This document shows positions 1 to 7,850 of a stretch of 64,000 nucleotides of DNA, one piece after another. Positions within the stretch are counted from its first letter, which is position 1. Each line of letters begins with the position of its first letter. The position numbers were made by a program, and so were the translations under genes. Location: positions 2,612,001 to 2,676,000 of the forward strand of contig NZ_CP150668.1 in assembly GCF_038024095.1 (NCBI RefSeq), in the 5' to 3' direction. The stretch is from Polaribacter tangerinus (GTDB lineage: Bacteria > Bacteroidota > Bacteroidia > Flavobacteriales > Flavobacteriaceae). The notes under the pieces were generated by a model that ran no database searches, had not been told where the DNA came from, and saw nothing but the letters and a program-made list of their open reading frames with translations.

Positions 1-1053
1 TACAATAGTAGAACCAACAAATTGTTTGCCATTTAGTTTGCCCTCTTCTTGCCATTTTTTTAGTAAAAATTCTGTCATTACCACCATCGTTTGGTTTCCA
101 TTTAACAGTTTCATGTTGCCCTTTGTATCTCTAACAGCCACGCCTAATCTATCACAATCTGGATCGGTGCCAATTACAATATCAGCATTTATTTTATTGG
201 CAAGTTCAATAGCCATTTTAAGAGCTTCTGGCTCTTCTGGATTGGGCGATTTTACAGTTGGGAAATCACCATTTGGTGTTTTTTGTGCTTCCACAATGTG
301 TACATCTGTATATCCTGCTTTTTTTAGTGCTTGTGGTACAGAAATAATAGAAGTACCATGTAGAGGAGTAAAAACTATTTTTAGATTATTACGGGATATC
401 TTTTTAGATAAATTACCGTTTTTAACAGCATTATCTATAAAAACATCATCTACTTTATGACCAATTATTTCTATAAGTTTTTCGTTAGCATTAAAATTTA
501 TTTCAGAAAAATCTAAAGCATTTACCTTACTAATAATACCAATGTCTTGTGGTGGTACAATTTGACCGCCGTCTGCCCAATAAACTTTATAGCCATTATA
601 TTCTGGCGGATTATGTGATGCTGTTAATACAATACCAGCATCGCAGTTTAAATGTCGCACTGCAAAAGAAAGCTCTGGAGTAGGTCGTAAATCTTCAAAA
701 AGATATACTTTTATGTTATTTGCAGAAAATACGTTGGCTACTGTGGTAGCAAATTTTTTACTGTTGTGCCTACAATCGTAAGCAATAACTACTTTTATTT
801 GTGTTTTTTTTATGTTTTCTATTAAGTAGTTTGCGAGTCCTTGTGTGGCTCTTCCTAAAGTATATTTATTAATTCTATTGGTTCCGGCTCCCATAATACC
901 ACGCATACCACCAGTACCAAATTCCATGTCTTTATAAAATCGATCTTCTAAATCGGTAGCATTTGTATCAATTAAATGCTGTATTTCTTTTCTTGTATCA
1001 GTATCAAAAATAGGAGATAACCATTTTGTTGCTTTGTCTATGATTTTTGTCAT
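1..1053 (-). CDS. Phosphoglucomutase/phosphomannomutase family protein (3' end outside window)
   Basis: Alpha-D-phosphohexomutase that interconverts hexose 1- and 6-phosphates. An uninterrupted minus-strand frame runs from the ATG at 1053 to the window edge, 351 codons with no stop; the family in this phylum is usually about 570 residues, so the C-terminal part is missing. The phosphoserine loop TASHNPP (Ser146) and the metal loop DPDCDR (about residues 297-302) are both intact, as is the early GTGGMRG motif. A TATATTTA box lies a few bases upstream of the start, so it may have its own weak promoter, but it also follows the GT2 gene on the same strand by about 47 nt. The choice between phosphoglucomutase and phosphomannomutase activity cannot be made from sequence. 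Confidence 0.93.
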   Translation of the reverse strand, partial: MTKIIDKATKWLSPIFDTDTRKEIQHLIDTNATDLEDRFYKDMEFGTGGMRGIMGAGTNRINKYTLGRATQGLANYLIENIKKTQIKVVIAYDCRHNSKKFATTVANVFSANNIKVYLFEDLRPTPELSFAVRHLNCDAGIVLTASHNPPEYNGYKVYWADGGQIVPPQDIGIISKVNALDFSEINFNANEKLIEIIGHKVDDVFIDNAVKNGNLSKKISRNNLKIVFTPLHGTSIISVPQALKKAGYTDVHIVEAQKTPNGDFPTVKSPNPEEPEALKMAIELANKINADIVIGTDPDCDRLGVAVRDTKGNMKLLNGNQTMVVMTEFLLKKWQEEGKLNGKQFVGSTIV

Positions 1054-1100
1054 TTTCTTTTAAATATAAGGTGCTCTAATAAAAAATGTAAAGATACATT

Positions 1101-2057
1101 TTAGAAATTGAGTTTTTCTTTAATAGCGTAGTGTTTTTCGTTGCTTTTGGTTTTAATTATCAATTCGCCTATAAAACCAGCTAAAAATAATAAGGTTCCT
1201 AAAACCATTGAAGTCAAGGCAATATAAAACCAAGGATTTTGAGTTACCAAAATTGTTTTAGTGCCTTGGTATAGTTTGTATAATTTTTGTGCGCCAATGT
1301 ATAAGGCGGTGGTGGTTCCGAATAAAAACATAAAAGTACCACAGAGTCCAAAAATATGCATGGGTCTTTTTCCGAATTTAGACAAAAAAGAAATGGTAAT
1401 TAAGTCTAGAAAGCCATTAATAAAACGTTCTATTCCAAATTTTGTAACTCCGTACTTTCTTGCTTGGTGCTGCACTACTTTTTCGCCAATTTTATGAAAA
1501 CCTGCATTTTTTGCTAACACAGGAATATATCGATGCATTTCTCCACTAACTTTTACGGTTTTTATAACCTCGTTTTTGTAGGCTTTTAAGCCACAATTAA
1601 AGTCATGAAGTTTGAGACCAGAAGTTTTTCTGGCAGCAGCATTGAATAGTTTTGAAGGGATGTTTTTTGTAATTACGTTATCGTAACGCTTTTTTTTCCA
1701 ACCAGAAATAAGGTCGAAATCTTCTTTAATAATAAGGTTGTAAAGTGCTGGAATTTCTTCGGGATTATCTTGTAAATCGGCATCCATAGTAATAACCACT
1801 TTTCCTTTGGCCATTTCAAAGCCTGCATCTAAAGCTTGGCTTTTACCAAAATTTCTTTGAAAACGAATCCCTTTTACAGTATTATTATTTTTGACGATAT
1901 TTTTAATGATTGCCCAAGAGTTATCGGTACTACCATCATCTATAAAAATTATTTCATATAAATAACGATTGGATTGCAGAACATTTGCAATCCAATCGTG
2001 TAATTCTTGTAAAGATTCTTCTTCGTTAAGAAGTGGTATTACTACCGAAATATCCAT
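1101..2057 (-). CDS. Glycosyltransferase family 2, polyprenyl-phosphate sugar transferase type
   Basis: 318 residues. The N-terminal GT-A domain (about 3-165) shows the VVIPLLNEEES start, the nucleotide-sugar motif FIDDGSTD (about 38-45) and the metal-binding region TMDADLQDNP (about 89-98). Two hydrophobic helices follow near 235-260 and 276-302. This arrangement is that of DPM1/GtrB/ArnC-like enzymes, which move a sugar from a nucleotide donor onto a polyprenyl phosphate at the inner membrane. It lies between the DUF4199 gene (53 nt upstream) and the phosphohexomutase, which could supply sugar phosphate precursors; that link is inference. Confidence 0.9.
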   Translation of the reverse strand: MDISVVIPLLNEEESLQELHDWIANVLQSNRYLYEIIFIDDGSTDNSWAIIKNIVKNNNTVKGIRFQRNFGKSQALDAGFEMAKGKVVITMDADLQDNPEEIPALYNLIIKEDFDLISGWKKKRYDNVITKNIPSKLFNAAARKTSGLKLHDFNCGLKAYKNEVIKTVKVSGEMHRYIPVLAKNAGFHKIGEKVVQHQARKYGVTKFGIERFINGFLDLITISFLSKFGKRPMHIFGLCGTFMFLFGTTTALYIGAQKLYKLYQGTKTILVTQNPWFYIALTSMVLGTLLFLAGFIGELIIKTKSNEKHYAIKEKLNF

Positions 2058-2110
2058 ACGTACATTTTTGGTTTAATACGTTACTTTGAGAAACTCAAAG
2101 TTTCATTAAA

Positions 2111-2632
2111 TTAATAAGTTTCTTCTTCAGATTTTTTCATTACGGCTCCTGCAATTGCAGCAACAATAAAACCACCAATTGCACTACCAATAATACCAAA
2201 AGCAGCAATCATTGTTGGCGATTGAAAAGATTTACTCATTTCATTAGCAGCCTCTATTTGTTCTTCTGTTAAACCTTGGTCTAACATTTTCTGATTTTGA
2301 ACTTCCATCATTTGAGACATAAAATCTGGCTCTATAAAGGTATTAAATACATATTGGTAAATAGCACCAACCAATGCTGCTAAAACAGCAATACCAACAC
2401 CAATTTTTACACCTTGTCCCCAAGATAAAAAACCACCATTTGCAGTTTTAAATTGTTTTATACCATAAATAATAAAACCTATAAATAAAACACCTGTAAG
2501 TAGGCCTACAGACCAATGCGGATCTAAATGCATACCCATTGCATACATTACTAAGTTAATAACAATAGATACAACACCTAATAAAACACCATTGTTTACA
2601 ATGAAGTTTTTACTGTTTACTTGATTTTCCAT
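2111..2632 (-). CDS. DUF4199 domain-containing membrane protein
   Basis: 173 residues with four predicted membrane helices (about 12-32, 38-58, 74-96 and 138-162). A charged and Met/Gln-rich stretch between helices 3 and 4 (about 100-130) is probably extracytoplasmic. The pattern fits DUF4199, a Bacteroidota family of unknown function usually found beside a GT2 glycosyltransferase, as here. An exact -7 box lies 31 nt upstream of the ATG, so this is probably the first gene of the unit that continues into the GT2 gene. No function is assigned. Confidence 0.8.
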   Translation of the reverse strand: MENQVNSKNFIVNNGVLLGVVSIVINLVMYAMGMHLDPHWSVGLLTGVLFIGFIIYGIKQFKTANGGFLSWGQGVKIGVGIAVLAALVGAIYQYVFNTFIEPDFMSQMMEVQNQKMLDQGLTEEQIEAANEMSKSFQSPTMIAAFGIIGSAIGGFIVAAIAGAVMKKSEEETY

Positions 2633-2662
2633 TTTTTAAATTCTAGTTTAGTTAGTTTTTTA

Positions 2663-2670
2663 CAAATATA
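2663..2670 (-). promoter_or_regulatory. Promoter -7 box of the DUF4199-GT2 unit
   Basis: The minus strand reads TATATTTG, an exact match to the Bacteroidota -7 consensus TAnnTTTG, 31 nt before the ATG at 2632. No clear TTG was found at the usual -33 distance. Confidence 0.5.
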
Positions 2671-2779
2671 TTCATTTCGTTGAAATAGCCATTAAATTTA
2701 AAAATAAATTAAATAACTTAACAATAGGTTAGTAGTCAGAGTATTATTAATGTTACATAAAAATTAATAAATTTTTAAT

Positions 2780-2809
2780 TGTTTAAATAAAAATCTATTG
2801 TAAATTTGC
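2780..2809 (+). promoter_or_regulatory. Bacteroidota-type promoter of the SRP RNA
   Basis: TTG at 2780-2782 and TAAATTTG at 2802-2809 are separated by 19 nt, an ideal match to the flavobacterial housekeeping promoter (TTG, 17-20 nt, TAnnTTTG). The mature SRP RNA begins about 4-5 nt after the -7 box. Confidence 0.85.
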
Positions 2810-2812
2810 ACT

Positions 2813-2908
2813 GGCAAGTTCTACACAACTAGCTCCCTTTGAATCCTCCAGGGCGGGAACGCAGCAAAGGTATTAGGTTGTAGCAGTGTGATGTAGGTAG
2901 CTTGCCAT
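2813..2908 (+). ncRNA. ffs: Signal recognition particle RNA, small bacterial (4.5S-like) type
   Basis: The sequence folds into one long hairpin whose ends pair (TGGCAAG at 2813-2819 with CTTGCCA ending near 2907). The conserved apical region is visible: GGGCGGGAACGCAGCAAAGG, containing the GGAA-type loop and the asymmetric AGCA internal loop that bind the Ffh M domain. A run of T residues follows immediately and can act as terminator. Its protein partner Ffh is encoded at 14538-15866. Confidence 0.95.
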
Positions 2909-3014
2909 TTTTTTTTGCCTTTTATCTAAGGTTTTAAACTTCTAATTGTAACTCCATTTCTTTATTTTTTTAGATATTTGTGTCGTTATAATCTTTTATA
3001 AATTATCTTCTTTT

Positions 3015-3818
3015 ATGTCGAAAGTAGTTTTAATTACCGGTGCGTCTTCTGGTATCGGCCATGCAATTGCTACGTTTTTAGCAAATAAAAACTATAAAGT
3101 ATACGGTACTTCTAGAAAACCGGACAATGTAAATAGCTTAAATTTTAACCTGATTCCGTTAGATGTTCTCAAAAAAGATACCATTGAGGCTGCCATAAGT
3201 TTTATATTAGAAAAAGAACAACAATTAGATGTTTTAATTAACAATGCCGGAATGGGAATTACCGGTCCTGTTGAAGAAACACCAACGGCAGAAATACGTA
3301 CTGTTTTTGAAACAAATTTTTTTGGAGTAATAGAGGTTATGAAGTCGGCATTGCCACAAATGCGAAAGCAAAAAAGTGGTTTAATCATAAATATTACCTC
3401 TATAGCAGGCTACATGGGGTTGCCTTTTAGAGGATTGTACTCGGCAACAAAAAGTGCTTTAGAAATTGTTACAGAAGCTGTAAGTATGGAGGTAAAAGAA
3501 TTCGGTATACAAGTAGTAAATGTTGCACCAGGAGATTTTGCCACCAATATTGCGGCTGGTAGATATCATACCCCAGTTTTTGAAAACTCAGCTTACAAGA
3601 AGAAGTATCAAGAGAATTTAAACCTTATGGATGCTCACGTGTCTTCTGGCATGAATCCTTTAAAAATGGCAGAAAAGATACACGAAATTATGGAAACAAA
3701 ACAGCCAAAAGTTCATTATAAAGTTGGTGGTTTTATGGAGAAGTTTTCTATTGTTTTAAAGCGAGTTTTACCAGATAGAGTTTACGAAAAAATAATAATG
3801 AACCATTACAAAATGTAA
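3015..3818 (+). CDS. SDR family NAD(P)-dependent oxidoreductase
   Basis: 267 residues, a classical short-chain dehydrogenase/reductase. The cofactor motif TGASSGIG is at 8-15, NNAG at 76-79, and the catalytic Ser129-Tyr142-Lys146 triad is intact (YSATK). The C-terminal third carries hydrophobic substrate-binding segments typical of SDRs acting on lipids or retinol-like substrates. It is monocistronic, following the SRP RNA and preceding an intergenic repeat element. The substrate cannot be inferred. Confidence 0.9.
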   Translation: MSKVVLITGASSGIGHAIATFLANKNYKVYGTSRKPDNVNSLNFNLIPLDVLKKDTIEAAISFILEKEQQLDVLINNAGMGITGPVEETPTAEIRTVFETNFFGVIEVMKSALPQMRKQKSGLIINITSIAGYMGLPFRGLYSATKSALEIVTEAVSMEVKEFGIQVVNVAPGDFATNIAAGRYHTPVFENSAYKKKYQENLNLMDAHVSSGMNPLKMAEKIHEIMETKQPKVHYKVGGFMEKFSIVLKRVLPDRVYEKIIMNHYKM

Positions 3819-3929
3819 TAAATTGTATGGATGCCAAAACGTATTTATTGTTTATAAACTCCTAATAAATTGCCTTTTATTTAAAAGTAAATTCAGCTTT
3901 TCTAGTTATCTTTGTTGTAGCAAAAAATC

Positions 3930-4059
3930 GCGTTAGGGATTGTAGCGTAAATCCTTTTGTAGGAACGCTAGATTTGAAATTTGCTTTTTGCAAATTGATT
4001 AAGATAGTTGGTTACAAAAGATTGCAGCAAAAAGCCCGACCACTTTTTGTGGTAACGCC
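3930..4059 (-). repeat. Intergenic element copy A (inverted orientation)
   Basis: On the minus strand this reads GGCGTTACC, then GTCGGGCTTTTTGCTGCAAT, a variable insert containing an internal hairpin (the paired words AAATTTG and CAAATTT around 3976-3996), then AAAAGGATTTACGCTACAAT and CCTAACGC. The two conserved blocks match copies at 4783-4930, 12189-12298 and 50240-50337. This is the least decayed copy at the outer ends. It fills most of the gap between the SDR gene and the transaldolase gene. Confidence 0.75.
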
Positions 4060-4093
4060 AAAATATAGAACAATACAATTAAATTAAATATAC

Positions 4094-4747
4094 ATGAAGT
4101 TTTTTATTGACACAGCAAATTTAGAGCAAATTAAAGAGGCGCAAGCATTGGGTATTTTAGACGGAGTAACCACTAACCCGTCTTTAATGGCAAAAGAAGG
4201 CATTACTGGAGCAACAAATATTATAAACCATTACAAAGCCATTTGCGAATTGGTAGACGGTGATGTTTCTGCAGAAGTAATCGCTACAGATTTCGACGGA
4301 ATGGTAAAGGAAGGTGAGGCGTTGGCTGCACTAAACCCGCAAATTGTGGTAAAATTACCAATGATAAAAGATGGGGTAAAAGCATGTAAATATTTTTCAT
4401 CGAAAGGAATTAAAACCAATGTAACATTGGTGTTTTCGGCAGGCCAGGCATTGTTGGCTGCCAAAGCTGGTGCAACTTATGTTTCTCCTTTTATAGGACG
4501 TTTAGATGATATTTCTACAGACGGTTTGAACTTAATTTCTGAAATTCGACACATATACAATAACTATGGTTTCGATACTCAAATTTTAGCAGCTTCTGTG
4601 CGTCACACTATGCACATTATAGATTGTGCTAAATTAGGTTCAGATGTAATGACAGGTCCTTTAAGTGCTATTGAAGGCTTGTTAAAACACCCATTAACAG
4701 ACAGTGGTTTGGCCAAATTTTTAGAAGATTATAAAAAAGGAAACTAA
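4094..4747 (+). CDS. tal: Transaldolase / fructose-6-phosphate aldolase family protein
   Basis: 217 residues, the short (type 3/FSA-like) transaldolase subfamily. It starts [13 protein letters not shown] with the DGVTTNPS motif at about 23-30; the Schiff-base lysine is Lys87 in the strand VVKLP, equivalent to Lys85 of E. coli FSA. Transaldolase of this size normally moves dihydroxyacetone units between sugar phosphates in the non-oxidative pentose phosphate pathway, and some members act as fructose-6-phosphate aldolases; sequence alone does not decide. It is flanked on both sides by copies of the dispersed intergenic element. Confidence 0.9.
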   Translation: MKFFIDTANLEQIKEAQALGILDGVTTNPSLMAKEGITGATNIINHYKAICELVDGDVSAEVIATDFDGMVKEGEALAALNPQIVVKLPMIKDGVKACKYFSSKGIKTNVTLVFSAGQALLAAKAGATYVSPFIGRLDDISTDGLNLISEIRHIYNNYGFDTQILAASVRHTMHIIDCAKLGSDVMTGPLSAIEGLLKHPLTDSGLAKFLEDYKKGN

Positions 4748-4782
4748 GCCTTTTTAGAGCTTTAGATAAAGAATATTACGAT

Positions 4783-4930
4783 ATGAAAAGCAGGAATTAA
4801 GGTTCCTTTTTATTAGAAGCTAATTCCTGCTTTTCATTATATCTTTTTTAATTTATGTGCAAGTTACATTTGCTCATACAAATTTTATAAAAAATTAAAA
4901 AAGGATGTCATTGCAATCAGGGCTAAAAAC
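4783..4930 (+). repeat. Intergenic element copy B with 17-bp perfect hairpin
   Basis: Related to copies A, C and D: it holds CTGCTTTTCATTATATCTTT, an AT-rich insert, then AAAAGGATGTCATTGCAATC. Its 5' part is folded back on itself: the 17-nt arm at 4783-4799 is perfectly complementary to 4821-4837 across a 21-nt loop. The arm is an inverted duplication of the element's own conserved block. Being just downstream of the transaldolase gene it could also serve as its terminator. Confidence 0.65.
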
Positions 4931-4962
4931 TTTAAGCAGCAACAAGAAAAACTAGCTAATTT

Positions 4963-6678
4963 TTGTACACTAAAAATAATATTAATACCGCCTCTATAGC
5001 CAACAAAGCAAGCGTTTGTTTTCCTAAAAAAGAGCTTGCACAGCAAGTAATAGCTGCTTGTTTGCAATTTCAAATTACCAAAGTCGTAATTTCTCCTGGT
5101 TCTAGAAATGCACCCCTAACAATAGGTTTTTCAAACACCAAAAAAATAGAAACATACAGTGTAGTAGACGAGAGATCTGCCGCATTTTTTGCCCTTGGTA
5201 TTGCTCAGCAAACAAGAAAGCCTGTAGCAGTTTTATGCACTTCTGGCTCGGCACTTTTAAATTATTATCCTGCCATTGCAGAAGCTTTTTACAGTAATAT
5301 TCCTCTCGTAATTATTTCTGCAGATAGGCCAAAACATTTAATAGATATTGGAGACGGACAAACAATACGCCAAGAAAATGTTTTTAAAAATCACATTTTA
5401 TTTTCTGCCAACCTTATCGAAAACTCTAAATTTACCACAAGAAATGCGCAACTTTTAGGAGAGGCAATGCAGTTAGCAGTTTCTAAACAAGGTCCGGTTC
5501 ATATTAATGTTCCTTTTGATGAACCTTTGTATGAAACCGTTTCTGAGATGAATTCATATAATTTTCCGCATATTTCTTTGAGCTCTTTAGATAACTCTCA
5601 CATAGAGTACGAAAAACTAGCACAAATTTGGAATGCCGCATCCAAAAAAATAATTTTAGTAGGTGTGCAGTATCCAGATGATGCTTTACAACAATTAATT
5701 AATTTTTATGCCGAAGATTCTTCTGTTTTAATACTAACAGAAACCACATCTAACTTGCCAAACAGCAAGGCTGTAGATGCAATAGATCAGTTAATTTTTT
5801 CTTTAGATGAAAAGCAATTTATATCGCTAAAACCAGATATTTTAATAACGTTTGGAGGTATGATTGTTTCGAAGAGAATAAAGAAATTTTTTAGAGATTT
5901 TTCTCCGAAACATCATTGGGATATCGATAGTAAAAAGGCTACCAATACTTTTTTCTGTTTGTCTGAATTTATACAAACTACACCGGTAGATTTCTTTTCG
6001 AAATTTAAAAGCTATACTACATTTTCATCCACTAACAATTATCAAAGTGAATGGTTGGCAATTAGAGATAAAAAAAGAGCCAAGCATCAAACTTTTTTTG
6101 AAACAGTAACGCATTCAGATTTTAAAGTCTTTAGTCAGGTTTTATATAAAATTCCCAAAAACAGTACCTTACAAGTTAGTAATAGCGCAGTAATTAGATA
6201 TGCACAGTTGTTTTCTATAGATAAATCTATACATGTTTTTTGTAACAGAGGTACAAGTGGTATAGATGGTAGTACTTCTACAGCCATTGGTGCTGCTTTG
6301 GCAAGTAATAAACAAACAGTATTTATAACCGGAGACTTAAGTTTTTTTTATGACAGCAATGCGTTATGGAATGCATACATACCTAGTAACTTTAGAATTG
6401 TATTGATTAATAATTCGGGTGGTGGAATTTTTAAAATTATTCCGGGTCCTAGTAGCACAAATGCCACCGATTTTTTTGAAACGCCTCATTGTTTAACTGC
6501 AGAGCACTTGTGTAAAATGCATCAATTAGAATATTGTAAAGCTTACTCTACAGAAACAGTAAATAATGAATTGTCAACATTTTTTAATGCTTCAGAAAAA
6601 CCAAAAATATTAGAGATTTTTACTCCTAGCTCAGAAAATGATGTAGTTTTAAAATCATACTTTAATTTTATAAAATAA
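4963..6678 (+). CDS. menD: 2-succinyl-5-enolpyruvyl-6-hydroxy-3-cyclohexene-1-carboxylate synthase (MenD)
   Basis: About 571 residues. MenD is the thiamine-diphosphate enzyme that joins 2-oxoglutarate to isochorismate in menaquinone synthesis. The signature VVISPGSRNAPL is near residue 43, the ThDP-binding region GTSGIDGS is near 429, and GDLSFFYD near 456 contributes the metal-binding Asp. There is no ATG before the first conserved residues: an in-frame TAA is at 4957-4959 and TTG at 4963 is the only usual start. That TTG sits in a TAATTTTTG sequence that resembles a -7 box, so the true start is uncertain. The next gene overlaps its stop codon by one base. Confidence 0.92.
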   Translation: MYTKNNINTASIANKASVCFPKKELAQQVIAACLQFQITKVVISPGSRNAPLTIGFSNTKKIETYSVVDERSAAFFALGIAQQTRKPVAVLCTSGSALLNYYPAIAEAFYSNIPLVIISADRPKHLIDIGDGQTIRQENVFKNHILFSANLIENSKFTTRNAQLLGEAMQLAVSKQGPVHINVPFDEPLYETVSEMNSYNFPHISLSSLDNSHIEYEKLAQIWNAASKKIILVGVQYPDDALQQLINFYAEDSSVLILTETTSNLPNSKAVDAIDQLIFSLDEKQFISLKPDILITFGGMIVSKRIKKFFRDFSPKHHWDIDSKKATNTFFCLSEFIQTTPVDFFSKFKSYTTFSSTNNYQSEWLAIRDKKRAKHQTFFETVTHSDFKVFSQVLYKIPKNSTLQVSNSAVIRYAQLFSIDKSIHVFCNRGTSGIDGSTSTAIGAALASNKQTVFITGDLSFFYDSNALWNAYIPSNFRIVLINNSGGGIFKIIPGPSSTNATDFFETPHCLTAEHLCKMHQLEYCKAYSTETVNNELSTFFNASEKPKILEIFTPSSENDVVLKSYFNFIK

Positions 6679-7139
6679 TGGAAAATACAGAAAACGATAC
6701 TACAACTAATAACTTCGATTATCCTTTTAAAGAAGGTGATAAAGTAAACTTGTTAATAGAAACTACCACAGCTTTAGGATATACGGTTTTAATTGATGAT
6801 GAGTTTGACGGATTGCTCTTTAGGAATGAGGTTTTCGAGGAACTAGAAGAAAATATGGAGGTTGTAGGCTATATTAAAAAGATTCGTGAAGATGGTAAAA
6901 TAGACGTTTCTTTGAGACCACAAGGGTTTAAAAACGTGATTGATCTAGATGTAGAAAAAGTACTACAAAAGCTTAAAAATAGTCGTGAAGGTTTTTTATT
7001 ATTAACAGATAAAAGTTCACCAGATTCTATAAGATTTCATTTAAAAATGAGTAAAAAAGCTTTTAAAAAGGCAATAGGAAATTTATATAAACAAAAGAAA
7101 ATACTTATTAAACAAGATCGAATAGAATTAATTAAATAG
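6678..7139 (+). CDS. S1 RNA-binding / winged-helix protein (short CvfB-like)
   Basis: 153 residues. An S1-type OB-fold spans about 15-78 (from FKEGDKV to KIDVSLRPQGF) and a winged-helix-like segment covers about 90-150 (LKMSKKAFKKAIGNLYKQKK). The order S1 then winged helix is that of the C-terminal half of CvfB, a conserved RNA-binding virulence factor B family, but full CvfB proteins are near 280 residues with more S1 domains. The start codon overlaps the menD stop (TAATG), implying translational coupling. The family match is by pattern recognition; the function is unknown. Confidence 0.75.
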   Translation: MENTENDTTTNNFDYPFKEGDKVNLLIETTTALGYTVLIDDEFDGLLFRNEVFEELEENMEVVGYIKKIREDGKIDVSLRPQGFKNVIDLDVEKVLQKLKNSREGFLLLTDKSSPDSIRFHLKMSKKAFKKAIGNLYKQKKILIKQDRIELIK

Positions 7140-7152
7140 TTAAAATTGCACA

Positions 7153-7842
7153 ATGAAAAAATTTACTCTTTTAGCATTCCTACTTTGTACAACCATTACA
7201 ACAGCTCAGTTTACAGAGGTCTTAACGTCAGACAGGCCAGGTATGGCATTATCACCTAATACGGTTGGTAAATATGTGTTTCAAACACAAACGGGTATCG
7301 ATTTTCAAGATGGATTTTCTATCTCTAATCCGAATTCATACATTAGATTTGGACTTTCAGAAAAGTTAGAAGTAAATACTAGTTTTTCCTTTTACGGTTC
7401 GGAGTTTATTAGTGATTTGGTTTCAATAAACATTGGCGCAAGGTATCGTTTTAATTCACAAAATAGTAGCTATTCTTCGAGCATTCAGGTTACTCAATTT
7501 TTTTATAATGAACAAGCTAATACCTCTCAATTAACCTATATTTTTGGGGGTAATTTTACTGATAAATTATCATATACCACCAATTTGGGTATTTCAATAG
7601 CAGAATTTTCAACTATAGAAAACACCCATTTCGTAGCCAATATTGGGTATGTAATAAACCCTAAGTTAGGTGTTTTTGTAGAGTCTTTTGGTAGTATTTG
7701 GGACCAAAATTTTACGGTAAATTTTGATGCTGGTGCTTATTATTTGTTGAGTAACAATTTACAGTTCGACATTTCTATGGGAGATAATAATGGGTTTTTT
7801 ACAAGTGCAGGAGTTTCTTGGAGAATTCCATATAAAAAGTAG
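7153..7842 (+). CDS. Predicted outer-membrane beta-barrel protein (transporter-like)
   Basis: 229 residues with a Sec signal peptide (about 1-18, ending TTAQ). The mature part is a series of short amphipathic strands with alternating aromatic residues (ETDRP-like start, then YVFQTQTGIDF, YIRFGLSEKLEVNTSFSFY, SYSSSIQVTQFFY, SYTTNLGISIAE). This resembles the Phenol_MetA_deg / putative transporter barrel group common in Bacteroidota. It follows the menD operon by 13 nt, so it may be co-transcribed. The substrate is unknown. Confidence 0.7.
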   Translation: MKKFTLLAFLLCTTITTAQFTEVLTSDRPGMALSPNTVGKYVFQTQTGIDFQDGFSISNPNSYIRFGLSEKLEVNTSFSFYGSEFISDLVSINIGARYRFNSQNSSYSSSIQVTQFFYNEQANTSQLTYIFGGNFTDKLSYTTNLGISIAEFSTIENTHFVANIGYVINPKLGVFVESFGSIWDQNFTVNFDAGAYYLLSNNLQFDISMGDNNGFFTSAGVSWRIPYKK

Positions 7843-7850
7843 TTTGTACA

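Noticed and set aside
26..460. Plus-strand open frame of 144 codons
   Set aside because: It lies entirely opposite the phosphohexomutase gene, whose conserved DPDCDR motif is in the same DNA; an antisense shadow.
2083..2101. Hairpin ACTTTGAG-aaa-CTCAAAGT between the DUF4199 and GT2 genes
   Set aside because: No T run follows on the minus strand, so it is not a clear terminator; it may be a minor mRNA structure.
3930..4059. Resemblance of the element ends (GCGTTAGGG ... GGTAACGCC) to integron attC sites
   Set aside because: The order of GTT and AAC ends is opposite to attC, no integrase or cassette array is present, and the neighbours are core genes.
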